Below, in pieces: positions 1 through 9,560 of a DNA stretch of 64,000 nucleotides. Numbering within the stretch: the stretch's first letter is position 1; every line of letters starts with the position of its first letter. Source of the stretch: Planctomycetota bacterium (GTDB lineage: Bacteria > Planctomycetota > Phycisphaerae > Phycisphaerales > SM1A02); contig QWPW01000006.1 in NCBI GenBank assembly GCA_003671025.1, positions 45,083 to 109,082 on the forward strand, read 5' to 3'. The position numbers and the translations under genes were made by a program. Below the pieces are notes generated by a model. The model worked only from the letters and a program-made list of their open reading frames with translations. It did no database searches and was not told where the DNA came from.

Positions 1-2444
1 GCGCGGCAACGGACGCGACCAGTCCGCCACTGAGCGCGATGGTCAACGACCTCAAGTGCGAACTCACGCTGCCGAGCAACAGCAAGCCCGGCGTGATTGA
101 TCTCGGTGCGCGCATTGACGGTGCGGTGACGCACGTTGTCCAGCAATTCACGCGTATTCCCGCATCATTTGCCGCACCAGCGCCCGAGTTGTTGGCGACG
201 CTTGGACTCGTAGGTTCGATCGACATCAAAGGAATCGATCCATCATTCGTCGCCCGCTTGGCGCCGAGTGCTGCGGACAAAGTGGGAGTGCTCGGCGTTG
301 GACCGATGACGGCTTCGGTGCGCAATCGAAATGAGAACGGCGCGACGCTCGCAGAGTTCACGCTCGACGCGACGGACGCGGATGTGTCGGGATCGGTGCG
401 CCTTGCCAAAGACACGCTGGCACTCAACGCGTTCGTGCTCGACCTCACGCTCAGCAAACAAGCGCTCGCCTCGCTCCCACTCGGTGAAGGAATCGAACTC
501 GCGCCAGGGACGAAAATTTCAGTGCGCGTTCCCACCTTCGCGCTCACGCAAGCGAGCGACGGTTGGGTTCCATCAGGCGATTGCGCGGCGACGATTTCCA
601 TCGACGCGTTGCAGATCAATCGCGCGCCAGGAATCATGGCGCCGCTGAAGATTGCGCGCATCGATACCAACGCCTCGTATGTCTTCAAAGAGGAGCGCGC
701 AGTCGTCAAGGGCCACGCAAACCTTGGAGGCAACGGCAACGCGGGCGGCATGGCGTTTGACCTCGCATGGAAAAAACCTGCACAAGCGAAGCTGTTTTCT
801 GGCGCGCAGGGCTCGCTCGAGATCGTTGAGTTTGATCTGGCGAAGTTCGAACCAGCGCTTGGTCTCGCGCCGGGGAGTTACTCGGGAATGCTCGGCGGCG
901 CGGGAACTCTGAAGATCACCTTTGATGAACGTGACTCGGCACGCGCGCAAGTGATTGCATCGTTTCCCAAGACGCAAGGCTCGATCGAGCTTGAGGTCAT
1001 CACGCAAAGTGGTCAGCGTCTGGCGCGCGCGAAGGGTGATGTGAGCGCAGACATTTCCGCCGATGCGTTTGGAAAACTCGCGGGTCTCGGTGGAGATCCC
1101 ACACGACGCGTGACGACTCCAGTGCGCGCGACGATGACGATTGCGCAACTCGATGTTCCGCTCGACGACGCGCTGAGGCCGCTGCTCGCACGCGCGAGTG
1201 TGAACGCGAACGGCGCGCTCTCACCGCTGGCACTTGAAGTCATTACTGGCAACGGAACAAAGACATCGGTGTCGACGGGCGCGCTTGCGCTGACGATCAA
1301 GAGCGCGCGGCTTGCCGATGAAATCACGCTGCAACTGAGCAGTGCAAATGCGCCGAGCGCTGCTACGGCCACGAACCAAGTCAGCACCACGGGCAGCATC
1401 GACGCGAAGATCGTCGTGCGCGGCGCAGTCGCGGACTCGACGAACATCGCGACTCAAGCAAAGGTCGCGAACAACACCAAAGTTGCCAACGCGCCCGCAA
1501 CTGCCAGCGCCATGCGTGTCGACGCAACCATCAAGGCATCGAAGTTTCCCGCGGCCACATTTGATGCGCTCGCGGCCACGGGCGGATCGATTCAGAAATA
1601 TCTCGGCGACGCGATTGACGCGGAAATCTCCGCACAATCGCTCTCGTCCACCGGCGGTTCACTCGCAGCGAAACTCTCGTCAGCCTACGCATCGCTCGAT
1701 GCGCCAGTACTCACGGTGAGCGACGGTTTCTTGCGCGTGACCGAGAGCGCACCGTTGAGCGCAACCTTCGCGCTTTCGCCCGCAGTGAAAACCGAGTTGC
1801 TCGCGTCGATCAATCCGATCTTCTCCGACATCGTCGCGGGATCACCCGCGAAGTTCACGCTCACGAATCTCGCGTGGCCACTCGATGGGGATCGCAAGAA
1901 GTTCGACGCTTTGTTCACGCTCGAGACCGGCGAAGTGCGTCTCTCCAATTCGGGAGTGCTTTCGTTTCTGCTGACATTCGCGGGCGCATCGCGCGCCGAT
2001 GGATTCGAGTCGTATCTCGACATGCTCAACGGCACGGTGAAACAAGGTCGATTGACCTATCGCGACTTCGCACTGCGCGCGGGCAAGACCAAGCAGGGCA
2101 CGTGGAAGAATTCGTTGCTCTTTGCAGGCGACATTGATCTTGCCGCGAAACCGATGCGTGCGAATTCGATCTCCACGGTGGTTCCGCTTTCTGATGCCGC
2201 AAATTGGTCGAGTATGGCGAAAGGTATGTTTGACAGCATCGGCGCTGCGAGTCCCGAGTTGCTCAAATCGCTGACCGTCGGCGTCGACATGAGCGGTCCG
2301 TTGTTCGACAGCGCCGGCAAGCCCGCGAAGCTCGAGATGAAAATGAAATGGCCAGACATCACGAAGGCGTTGTCCGACAATCCTGGGGGAATCCTCGATG
2401 CCGCGGGTTCGATCTTCGATGCGATTCGCAATCGAAACAACTAG
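1..2444 (+). CDS. AsmA-like large protein, 5' end outside the window
   Basis: The reading frame is open back to the first base (no stop between base 3 and the ATG at 39), so the gene very probably starts upstream and only its C-terminal ~813 residues are seen. The protein is rich in Ala, Thr and Ser and alternates short hydrophobic and polar stretches, as in long beta-strand repeat proteins. The C-terminal third reads like the end of AsmA/TamB-type proteins: a region on regularised beta strands, a segment YRDFALRAGKTKQGTWKN, and an amphipathic last helix. Such proteins are thought to move lipids or help envelope assembly, anchored in the inner membrane and reaching into the periplasm. The family assignment is an inference from composition and layout; no catalytic motif is visible. 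It could also be a lineage-specific surface protein. Confidence 0.55.
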   Translation, partial: AATDATSPPLSAMVNDLKCELTLPSNSKPGVIDLGARIDGAVTHVVQQFTRIPASFAAPAPELLATLGLVGSIDIKGIDPSFVARLAPSAADKVGVLGVGPMTASVRNRNENGATLAEFTLDATDADVSGSVRLAKDTLALNAFVLDLTLSKQALASLPLGEGIELAPGTKISVRVPTFALTQASDGWVPSGDCAATISIDALQINRAPGIMAPLKIARIDTNASYVFKEERAVVKGHANLGGNGNAGGMAFDLAWKKPAQAKLFSGAQGSLEIVEFDLAKFEPALGLAPGSYSGMLGGAGTLKITFDERDSARAQVIASFPKTQGSIELEVITQSGQRLARAKGDVSADISADAFGKLAGLGGDPTRRVTTPVRATMTIAQLDVPLDDALRPLLARASVNANGALSPLALEVITGNGTKTSVSTGALALTIKSARLADEITLQLSSANAPSAATATNQVSTTGSIDAKIVVRGAVADSTNIATQAKVANNTKVANAPATASAMRVDATIKASKFPAATFDALAATGGSIQKYLGDAIDAEISAQSLSSTGGSLAAKLSSAYASLDAPVLTVSDGFLRVTESAPLSATFALSPAVKTELLASINPIFSDIVAGSPAKFTLTNLAWPLDGDRKKFDALFTLETGEVRLSNSGVLSFLLTFAGASRADGFESYLDMLNGTVKQGRLTYRDFALRAGKTKQGTWKNSLLFAGDIDLAAKPMRANSISTVVPLSDAANWSSMAKGMFDSIGAASPELLKSLTVGVDMSGPLFDSAGKPAKLEMKMKWPDITKALSDNPGGILDAAGSIFDAIRNRNN

Positions 2445-2504
2445 TCACCGCAGCGCTGCGATTCGCTCGCGCGTCAATTCAGCAATGCAATTGATGGGTT
2501 GATG

Positions 2505-2533
2505 GCGCGGGATGCACGGCGCCCATGCCGCGC
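2505..2533. terminator. Imperfect hairpin between convergent genes
   Basis: GCGCGG at 2505-2510 pairs with CCGCGC at 2528-2533, with an inner ATG/CAT pair and one mismatch. It lies in the 100-base gap where the AsmA-like gene and nuoI end toward each other. There is no clear T-run on either side, so a terminator role is only a guess from position. Confidence 0.25.
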
Positions 2534-2544
2534 GAATCGCCCAC

Positions 2545-3102
2545 TTACATGGGCTTTTCGGCGATGGTCTCGTCAAACACTTGCAGCAGTTTCGTCTTGT
2601 CGAAGATCATTTCTTGACGCGAGAGACCAGTGATCTCGTAGTGCGGCGTCAATTCAATCGCATCGACGGGGCACGCCTCTTCGCACATGCCGCAATAGAT
2701 GCAACGCAACTCATCGATGTCGAACTGCTTGGGATATTTTTCGCGGTCAGGCCACGGCGATTCTTCGGCGACGATGTGGATGCAATTGGCGGGGCAGGCC
2801 GTCGCGCACATGAAGCACGCGACGCAGCGCACGCGCCCGTCTTCGTCTTTGTTGAGGCGATGCACGCCGCGAAAGTTGTCGCGAAACTGGCCGCCCTCTT
2901 CAACAGGACGATCGTCGCGCTTCTGTTCGGGGTACTGCAACACCCAAATGTTTTTCTTGGTGGTGCCGCCGCGACCGATGTTTTCGAAGCAGTGACGCAG
3001 CGTCGTCCCCAAGCCTTTGAAGATCGCGGGGAGAAACAAACTCTCTCCGCGAGAGAGGCGGGTGGGGGTCACGTCGATGACTTCTTCGTCGCGGATTGCC
3101 AT
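2545..3102 (-). CDS. nuoI: NADH-quinone oxidoreductase subunit I
   Basis: NuoI is the peripheral-arm subunit of respiratory complex I that carries clusters N6a and N6b and passes electrons toward quinone. The two ferredoxin motifs are intact: CVACFMCATACP and CIYCGMCEEACP, each giving three Cys to one 4Fe-4S cluster and a fourth Cys to the other. The 185-residue length and the N-terminal amphipathic helix (LPAIFKGLGTTLRHCF) fit the family. I chose the ATG at 3102 rather than the track start at 3255, because the extra 51 residues would run across the divergent ATP synthase gene and have no NuoI likeness. No other nuo gene is next to it, so it is separated from the rest of complex I, at least on the side that can be seen. 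Confidence 0.93.
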   Translation of the reverse strand: MAIRDEEVIDVTPTRLSRGESLFLPAIFKGLGTTLRHCFENIGRGGTTKKNIWVLQYPEQKRDDRPVEEGGQFRDNFRGVHRLNKDEDGRVRCVACFMCATACPANCIHIVAEESPWPDREKYPKQFDIDELRCIYCGMCEEACPVDAIELTPHYEITGLSRQEMIFDKTKLLQVFDETIAEKPM

Positions 3103-3127
3103 GGGGTCGGGATGGTACGGTGTGGCC

Positions 3128-3508
3128 GTGAGCAACGAAAGCGAACCGAAATCATCACCGCCTCGCGCAAGCAGCGAGAGTGCACGCACCAATCGCGTCA
3201 CCTTGCTCGCGCGCAAGCCGTTTCTCGCCGACGCATCGATGATGGGGTTGGGCACTCAGATCTTTAGCGAAGTCATCGCCGGAGTCGTGCTCGGCCTCGG
3301 CACGGACTACCTCCTCGGCACCAAAGGTCGCTGGGTGGTGGTGGGCGCGATCGTCGGAGTGTGCGTGGCCATGTGGACCATGATTCGTATCGCGCTAAAC
3401 ATGAAGGGCGTTTCAGCGAGTCGCGCTAACGCTGGCAAAGCGACGTCCACGCCGAATTCGTCGAGCGCATTGCGAAGCGGTGAGTCGAGGACCGATGAAG
3501 CACGCTAA
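3128..3508 (+). CDS. AtpZ/AtpI family membrane protein
   Basis: A small protein (126 residues from the GTG at 3128) with a polar N-terminus and two transmembrane helices in the order typical of the putative F0F1-ATPase subunit family (AtpZ, ATPase gene 1). The first helix includes IFSEVIAGVVLGLGTDYLLG, and the second follows after GRWVVVGAIVGV. In other bacteria these proteins open the atp operon and help c-ring assembly or Mg/Ca handling. The start is uncertain: an in-frame ATG at 3101 would overlap the nuoI start by two bases, and an internal ATG at 3239 is also possible. The end overlaps the next gene by 14 bases, which supports an operon with the following atp genes. Confidence 0.72.
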   Translation: MSNESEPKSSPPRASSESARTNRVTLLARKPFLADASMMGLGTQIFSEVIAGVVLGLGTDYLLGTKGRWVVVGAIVGVCVAMWTMIRIALNMKGVSASRANAGKATSTPNSSSALRSGESRTDEAR

Positions 3509-3923
3509 CCCCGCCTCGGCCTATCCCACCGGACGACTCCTCTTCGCCATCGGAGCATCAGCCGCGACGCTCATCGTGCTGTGGACGCTCATTCGCCTCG
3601 GCGGCGAGCTCTCACCCGAGGTCTATCGAGCGGGCGTTCTAGGACTGGCATCAGCCACGCTCGCGCATATTTTGGGAGCAGTCGCGGGCGGATTTTTCAT
3701 CGACGCGCACGGCTGCTCGACCGCGTACCTCGCCTCCACGGTCGTGCGCTTCCTGCTCACACCGCTGTTGGCACTCTCGTTATACTTTGCCCTCCCTGTG
3801 CAGCCCGTCCCGCTCCTCATCGGTGCGACGGTGGGCTACCTCGTCATCTTGGTGGCCGACATGGCCGTCATGCTGAAGTCGGCGCAGAGGGGTGAGAGAG
3901 ACGTGGGCGCGGCTGCAAACTGA
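3495..3923 (+). CDS. ATP synthase subunit I-like membrane protein
   Basis: A 142-residue hydrophobic protein with about four predicted transmembrane helices (LLFAIGASAATLIVLWTLI; AGVLGLASATLAHILGAVAG; STVVRFLLTPLLALSLYFAL; PLLIGATVGYLVILVADMAV). This matches the size and layout of AtpI/ATP synthase I chain proteins, which lie before atpB and assist assembly of the c ring. There is little sequence signature in this family, so the call rests mostly on position: it overlaps the AtpZ-like gene and lies 186 bases before atpB. The start is the ATG at 3495; a GTG at 3480 would add five residues. Confidence 0.62.
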   Translation: MKHANPASAYPTGRLLFAIGASAATLIVLWTLIRLGGELSPEVYRAGVLGLASATLAHILGAVAGGFFIDAHGCSTAYLASTVVRFLLTPLLALSLYFALPVQPVPLLIGATVGYLVILVADMAVMLKSAQRGERDVGAAAN

Positions 3924-3985
3924 GCCAAAACCTGCGGAAAAAGCGTGGTTTTCAGAATTTGCAAGGCCGCGCACGACACAACGAA

Positions 3986-4014
3986 TTGACATTAATTGAC
4001 ATCGTGACAGATTT
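3986..4014 (+). promoter_or_regulatory. Possible promoter upstream of atpB
   Basis: The 186-base gap before atpB holds two overlapping TTGACA hexamers (3986-3991 and 3996-4001), identical to the sigma-70 -35 consensus. No good -10 box stands 16-18 bases downstream (the best is AGATTT at 4009), so this is a weak candidate. The gap also has an 11-bp tandem duplication (ATCGACACGAC) near 4042-4065. Confidence 0.22.
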
Positions 4015-4109
4015 CACGATTGCGTCCATCGATGCAATCTCCATCGACACGACATCGACACGACACTTGATCGCGGAATCGCGTCTGCATCAGCTCTGAA
4101 CTTTCCCGC

Positions 4110-5183
4110 ATGAACTTCACCTCCACACTTGCCTCGTTGGTCAGCGCTGCGAGCACCTCGGTGCACGGGGCTCACGCGCTGCTCGCGTCCGAAGGCAGTC
4201 CACTCGACCACGTGCTCGACAAGCCATCGGCGCTGTCCACGATGTTCGGGCTTGACTCGGCCGACATCAAACTCAGCGTTGTCTCGCTCGTCGTCGGCGG
4301 CCTGCTGACGTTCTGCCTGCTGATGCTTTCGGCTCGCCGCATCGGCACCGGATCTGCCGCGCAAGGCACCGACCGCTACCTCACCAAGGGGCGCATCGCG
4401 CAACTCATCGAAGTCATGGTGCAGGGACTGCGCGATGGCGTGCTCGAGCCGATGTTGGGCAAGCGCACCTCTGACTACTACCTGCCGTTCTTCCTCTCGC
4501 TGTTCTTCTTCGTGCTGACGCTCAATCTGTTCGGCCTCATCCCGCTGGCGGATATGCAAGAGTTCGTGCACAAGCTCACCAGCTCGCACGACCATGCAGG
4601 TGAACACGCTGGTCATGCCGCGAGTCCGATTTACTTCGGCGGCACGGCGACCGCGTCCATCTCGGTGACCGCGGGCTTGGCCACGATTTCGTTCTTCGTG
4701 ATCTTGCTCCACTCGCTGCGCGAACTCGGCGTCAAGGGTTTCCTCGAGCACATGTGCGGCGGCAAGGAACTGCTCAACGGACCCAAGGGACTGTTGCTGG
4801 TCGTGCCCATCCTCTTTGTCGTTGAGATCCTCGGCCTCATCATCAAGCCCGCCGCGTTGGCCATCCGTCTGTTCGCCAACATGCTCGCGGGCCACACGTT
4901 GTTGGCCACGATCTTCATGTTTACGGGCATGGCTCTGAAAGCCGGCGGTTGGGGCTTTGCCGCGCCAATTGGCCTTGTTTCCGCGATCTTCGCGATCGCG
5001 ATTAGTTTCCTCGAACTCTTTGTCGCCTTCCTTCAGGCGTTCGTCTTCATGTTCCTCACTGCGGTGTTCATCGGAATGATGAGTCATCACGGTGACGATC
5101 ACGGCGCTGATCATGAGACTGATCATGAGGCTGGCCACAAAGAAGGGCACGGACATGGCGTAGCCCATGCGTCCGCGCACTGA
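4110..5183 (+). CDS. atpB: F0F1 ATP synthase subunit a
   Basis: Subunit a forms the two proton half-channels next to the c ring in the F0 membrane part. The essential Arg lies in the conserved fourth/fifth helix segment IKPAALAIRLFANMLAGH. Other conserved parts are the F0 entry segment (FLSLFFFVLTLNLFGLIP) and the C-terminal helices (AISFLELFVAFLQAFVFMFL). At 357 residues it is longer than the E. coli protein (271). The extra length is a soluble N-terminal stretch, a His-rich loop around residues 150-170, and a C-terminal tail of ~35 residues made mostly of His, Asp, Glu and Gly (GDDHGADHETDHEAGH). The tail includes a short duplicated unit. It is followed 146 bases later by atpE. Confidence 0.96.
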   Translation: MNFTSTLASLVSAASTSVHGAHALLASEGSPLDHVLDKPSALSTMFGLDSADIKLSVVSLVVGGLLTFCLLMLSARRIGTGSAAQGTDRYLTKGRIAQLIEVMVQGLRDGVLEPMLGKRTSDYYLPFFLSLFFFVLTLNLFGLIPLADMQEFVHKLTSSHDHAGEHAGHAASPIYFGGTATASISVTAGLATISFFVILLHSLRELGVKGFLEHMCGGKELLNGPKGLLLVVPILFVVEILGLIIKPAALAIRLFANMLAGHTLLATIFMFTGMALKAGGWGFAAPIGLVSAIFAIAISFLELFVAFLQAFVFMFLTAVFIGMMSHHGDDHGADHETDHEAGHKEGHGHGVAHASAH

Positions 5184-5194
5184 CCGCAGATTGA

Positions 5195-5665
<471 letters not shown>

Positions 5666-5772
5666 TCAGGCACTGATGAAGGACTGATTTGCGTTGACTG
5701 ACAAATCGGCGAATTGCGGCGGTCACACCGTTGCAGTCTTGCGTCGAGGCTTGCGTCAGAAGACAAATTTTC

Positions 5773-5805
5773 GGTTGCCGCCGAGGACACTCGGCGGCAA
5801 CCTTT
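5773..5805 (+). terminator. Perfect 13-bp hairpin between atpE and atpF
   Basis: GGTTGCCGCCGAG (5773-5785) pairs with CTCGGCGGCAACC (5790-5802) around a GACA loop, followed by TTT. It lies about 110 bases past the atpE stop and 100 before atpF. The short T-run suggests a partial terminator or an RNA-stabilising 3' end, which could raise the amount of subunit c relative to the downstream subunits. This role is an inference; the hairpin itself is directly visible. Confidence 0.6.
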
Positions 5806-5907
5806 CCGATCCGCGACTTGCGGATCGAACGACTGCTCTCCACCGGAATCGTCTTGATTCGCGGATTGTTCACGGTTCGACTCGATCACCATTCGCTGGA
5901 TTTTCCT

Positions 5908-6423
5908 ATGAACGCGCTCATCGCCGCCAGCCCACTTGCTCCTGATGTGATCGGTTTCACGACCGCGATCATCGTCTTCCTCGCCTTCTTCATCGTCACC
6001 GCCAAGTTGGTGTGGCCGAAGATCATCGCGGGCCTTGATGAGCGTTACGCCAAGATCCGTGGCGAGATTGATGCCGCGGAAGCCGCGCGCCATGAAGCGC
6101 AATCGGCGCAGAAGAAGTTCGAAGAGAAGTTGCAGCAAGCACAAGCCGAAGCCGCCGCGACCATCGCCTCCGCGCAGGCCATCGCGCGCAAAGCAGGCGA
6201 TGAACTTCGTGCGCGCAACGAGGTGGAGCTCGCCGACATGAAGGCGCGCGCTGTTGCTGACATCCAAGCCGCGAAAGAGAACGCGGTCAAAGAACTCAAC
6301 GATCACGCCGTCGGGTTGGCCACCACCATGGCGAGCAAGATTCTCCGCCGCGAAGTGAGCGCGGGCGATCAGTCGCGTTTGGTGACCGAAAGCCTCGCCG
6401 AGCTCGTGCGCGGCCGTAACTGA
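5908..6423 (+). CDS. atpF: F0F1 ATP synthase subunit b
   Basis: Subunit b is the outer stalk that links F0 to the delta subunit and F1. It shows the standard layout: one N-terminal membrane helix (IGFTTAIIVFLAFFIVTAKLVW) followed by a long, charged Ala-rich helix (residues ~35-150) suited to a coiled-coil dimer. I chose the ATG at 5908 (171 residues); the track start at 5731 adds 59 residues that read through the intergenic hairpin and have no family likeness. Only one b-type gene is present, so a homodimer is expected. Confidence 0.92.
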   Translation: MNALIAASPLAPDVIGFTTAIIVFLAFFIVTAKLVWPKIIAGLDERYAKIRGEIDAAEAARHEAQSAQKKFEEKLQQAQAEAAATIASAQAIARKAGDELRARNEVELADMKARAVADIQAAKENAVKELNDHAVGLATTMASKILRREVSAGDQSRLVTESLAELVRGRN

Positions 6424-6515
6424 CTGCGACGCGCGTTGTGCGCGACTGCCGTACTTCCACTCGCTTCGCTCGTATCGCTCTCTGACCTCCGCGCCACTTC
6501 TTTCGTCAAGCTCCA

Positions 6516-7121
6516 ATGGCCAACACCAAGCACATCGACAAAATCGCCAGCGTGTACGCCAAGAGTCTTCTCGAGGTGTGCGACAAGATGGGCGGCAACG
6601 CCGTCGCGCAAGCATGCGCGAGCGAACTCGAAGGCATCGCCGAGATCATTCGATCTGATCGCGCGTTCGCCGAGTTTCTCAAGACTCCGATCATCGGTGA
6701 CGCGGCGCGCACTGCGTCGCTCGACAAGATCGTCAAAGGTCGCGTCTCTGATTTGGTCTATCGCTTTGTCATGGTGCTCGCCGATCACGGCCGCGGTGGT
6801 CGACTCGCAGACGTTGCCGATGCATTCGACGCGCTGTTGCAAGAGCGACTCGGTCGCATCGAAGTCGACATGTTCACCGTGGACGGCCGCGCTGATGACG
6901 AGGTCATCGCCACCGTCAAAGCACGCGTGAAAGAAGCGTTTTCCAAAGACGCGGTGCTTCATCAGTACGCGGACAGCGCCATGATTGGCGGCGTCAAACT
7001 TCGCATCGGCGATCAACTCATCGACGGCTCGGTCGCGACCCAATTGCGCGCGATGCGCGATGCCGTTGCCGCACGCGGCTCGGGCGCGATTCGCTCGCGA
7101 CCCAGTGACTTTCTCGGCTAA
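6516..7121 (+). CDS. atpH: F0F1 ATP synthase subunit delta
   Basis: The delta subunit clamps the peripheral stalk to the top of the alpha/beta hexamer. The 201-residue protein has the expected N-terminal helical bundle (SVYAKSLLEVC, RAFAEFLKTPII) and the C-terminal signature region near residues 155-175 (SAMIGGVKLRIGDQLIDGSV), which corresponds to the family motif GG-x-x-(I/V)-x-x-(G/D)-x-x-x-(I/V)-D-(G/A)-S. It lies 92 bases after atpF and 147 bases before atpA. Confidence 0.92.
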   Translation: MANTKHIDKIASVYAKSLLEVCDKMGGNAVAQACASELEGIAEIIRSDRAFAEFLKTPIIGDAARTASLDKIVKGRVSDLVYRFVMVLADHGRGGRLADVADAFDALLQERLGRIEVDMFTVDGRADDEVIATVKARVKEAFSKDAVLHQYADSAMIGGVKLRIGDQLIDGSVATQLRAMRDAVAARGSGAIRSRPSDFLG

Positions 7122-7268
7122 CCAACTTCAAATCACACATGCCAAAGCGAGTCTCTCGCCTGCGCATCGTTTCACTTTCCCTCCCGACTTTCGCAACACA
7201 ACACACGCAGATTCAGCAGTGGCCACGGACGAGAGTCAAGGCACCGCATTTACCACGAGGACACATCC

Positions 7269-8831
<1,563 letters not shown>

Positions 8832-8876
8832 TCAGTAGAGCGAGAGCTGAGCTTCGAACTCGCAACGATTCAAAAT

Positions 8877-8909
8877 AGAGGGCGCCGCAAATTGCGGCGC
8901 CCTCTTTCA
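8877..8909 (+). terminator. Rho-independent terminator of the atp operon
   Basis: A 14-bp stem (AGAGGGCGCCGCAA at 8877-8890 with its complement at 8892-8905) has a tiny closing loop and is followed by TTTCATT. It lies 45 bases past the atpA stop and shows that transcription of this atp cluster ends after atpA. The stem is symmetric and could also serve the opposite strand, where the next gene ends at 8951. Confidence 0.8.
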
Positions 8910-8950
8910 TTGGATCATGTGTTGTAAACAGCAGCTTGATGTGCGCGTGA

Positions 8951-9442
8951 CTAGCTGCGTTTGTTGTCTGCGTTCTTTCCGCTCCGAGATACGCTCACGC
9001 CAGACGATCCGCCTACAGCCATGCCCACGAACGCGGCGGCAAGGGTGCTCCACGCGCGCCACGATGGGTAATCAATCCACCGCGCCGACTCGCTGAGCGT
9101 GAGCGTGCTGATGCGCAGTAGCGGTCGCTGAAGCGCGCTTCCCTCGATCGCGCCCGACGCAACGAGTCCGCCGAGGACTGTCGAGATCAGCAGCAGCAAC
9201 GCCATCCCGCCGCGACCGCCGAGTCGTCCTGCGACGAATCCACCGATGAGTCCGCCGATGAGCGTCACGGTCAACGCGACGAACGTCCAGTTCTCCGTGG
9301 CGCCCCAGCCCCCGTCGGCAAAAACGAATTCGTCGCCGAGGCCGCGATAGCAGGCGTAGGTGCCGACGATGATGGCGATGATCCCCACCATGAATCCCAC
9401 CCATGCGCCAAAGGGCGCTCGCAGACATCCGGTGCATCCCAT
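8951..9442 (-). CDS. Hypothetical membrane protein
   Basis: I do not recognise this 163-residue protein. It starts MGCTGCLRAPFGAW and has about four hydrophobic segments: GFMVGIIAIIVGTYACY, FVALTVTLIGGLIGGFVAG, MALLLLISTVLGGLVASG and STLAAAFVGMAVGGSSG. A Cys-x-x-Cys lies right at the N-terminus. The start at 9442 is preferred over the track start at 9550 because AGAGGA lies at a good distance before it. It lies 118 bases after the epimerase gene on the same strand and may be co-transcribed with it. The function is unknown. Confidence 0.6.
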   Translation of the reverse strand: MGCTGCLRAPFGAWVGFMVGIIAIIVGTYACYRGLGDEFVFADGGWGATENWTFVALTVTLIGGLIGGFVAGRLGGRGGMALLLLISTVLGGLVASGAIEGSALQRPLLRISTLTLSESARWIDYPSWRAWSTLAAAFVGMAVGGSSGVSVSRSGKNADNKRS

Positions 9443-9560
9443 ATGAAATCCTCTTGAAGCGCGCCTGCTCGCATTACTGCTGCGGGCGCTGGTCCATGTC
9501 TTGATCGATGTCGTGAGGCGTGTCGCGAGGCATGTGAGTATCGCCCACACGCTGATGGCG

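Noticed and set aside
2512-3267. Plus-strand ORF of 251 residues
   Set aside because: It is the complement of nuoI, whose ferredoxin motifs are unmistakable on the other strand.
5694-5945. Small plus-strand ORF between atpE and atpF
   Set aside because: It reads through the perfect hairpin and overlaps the atpF start without any conserved feature.
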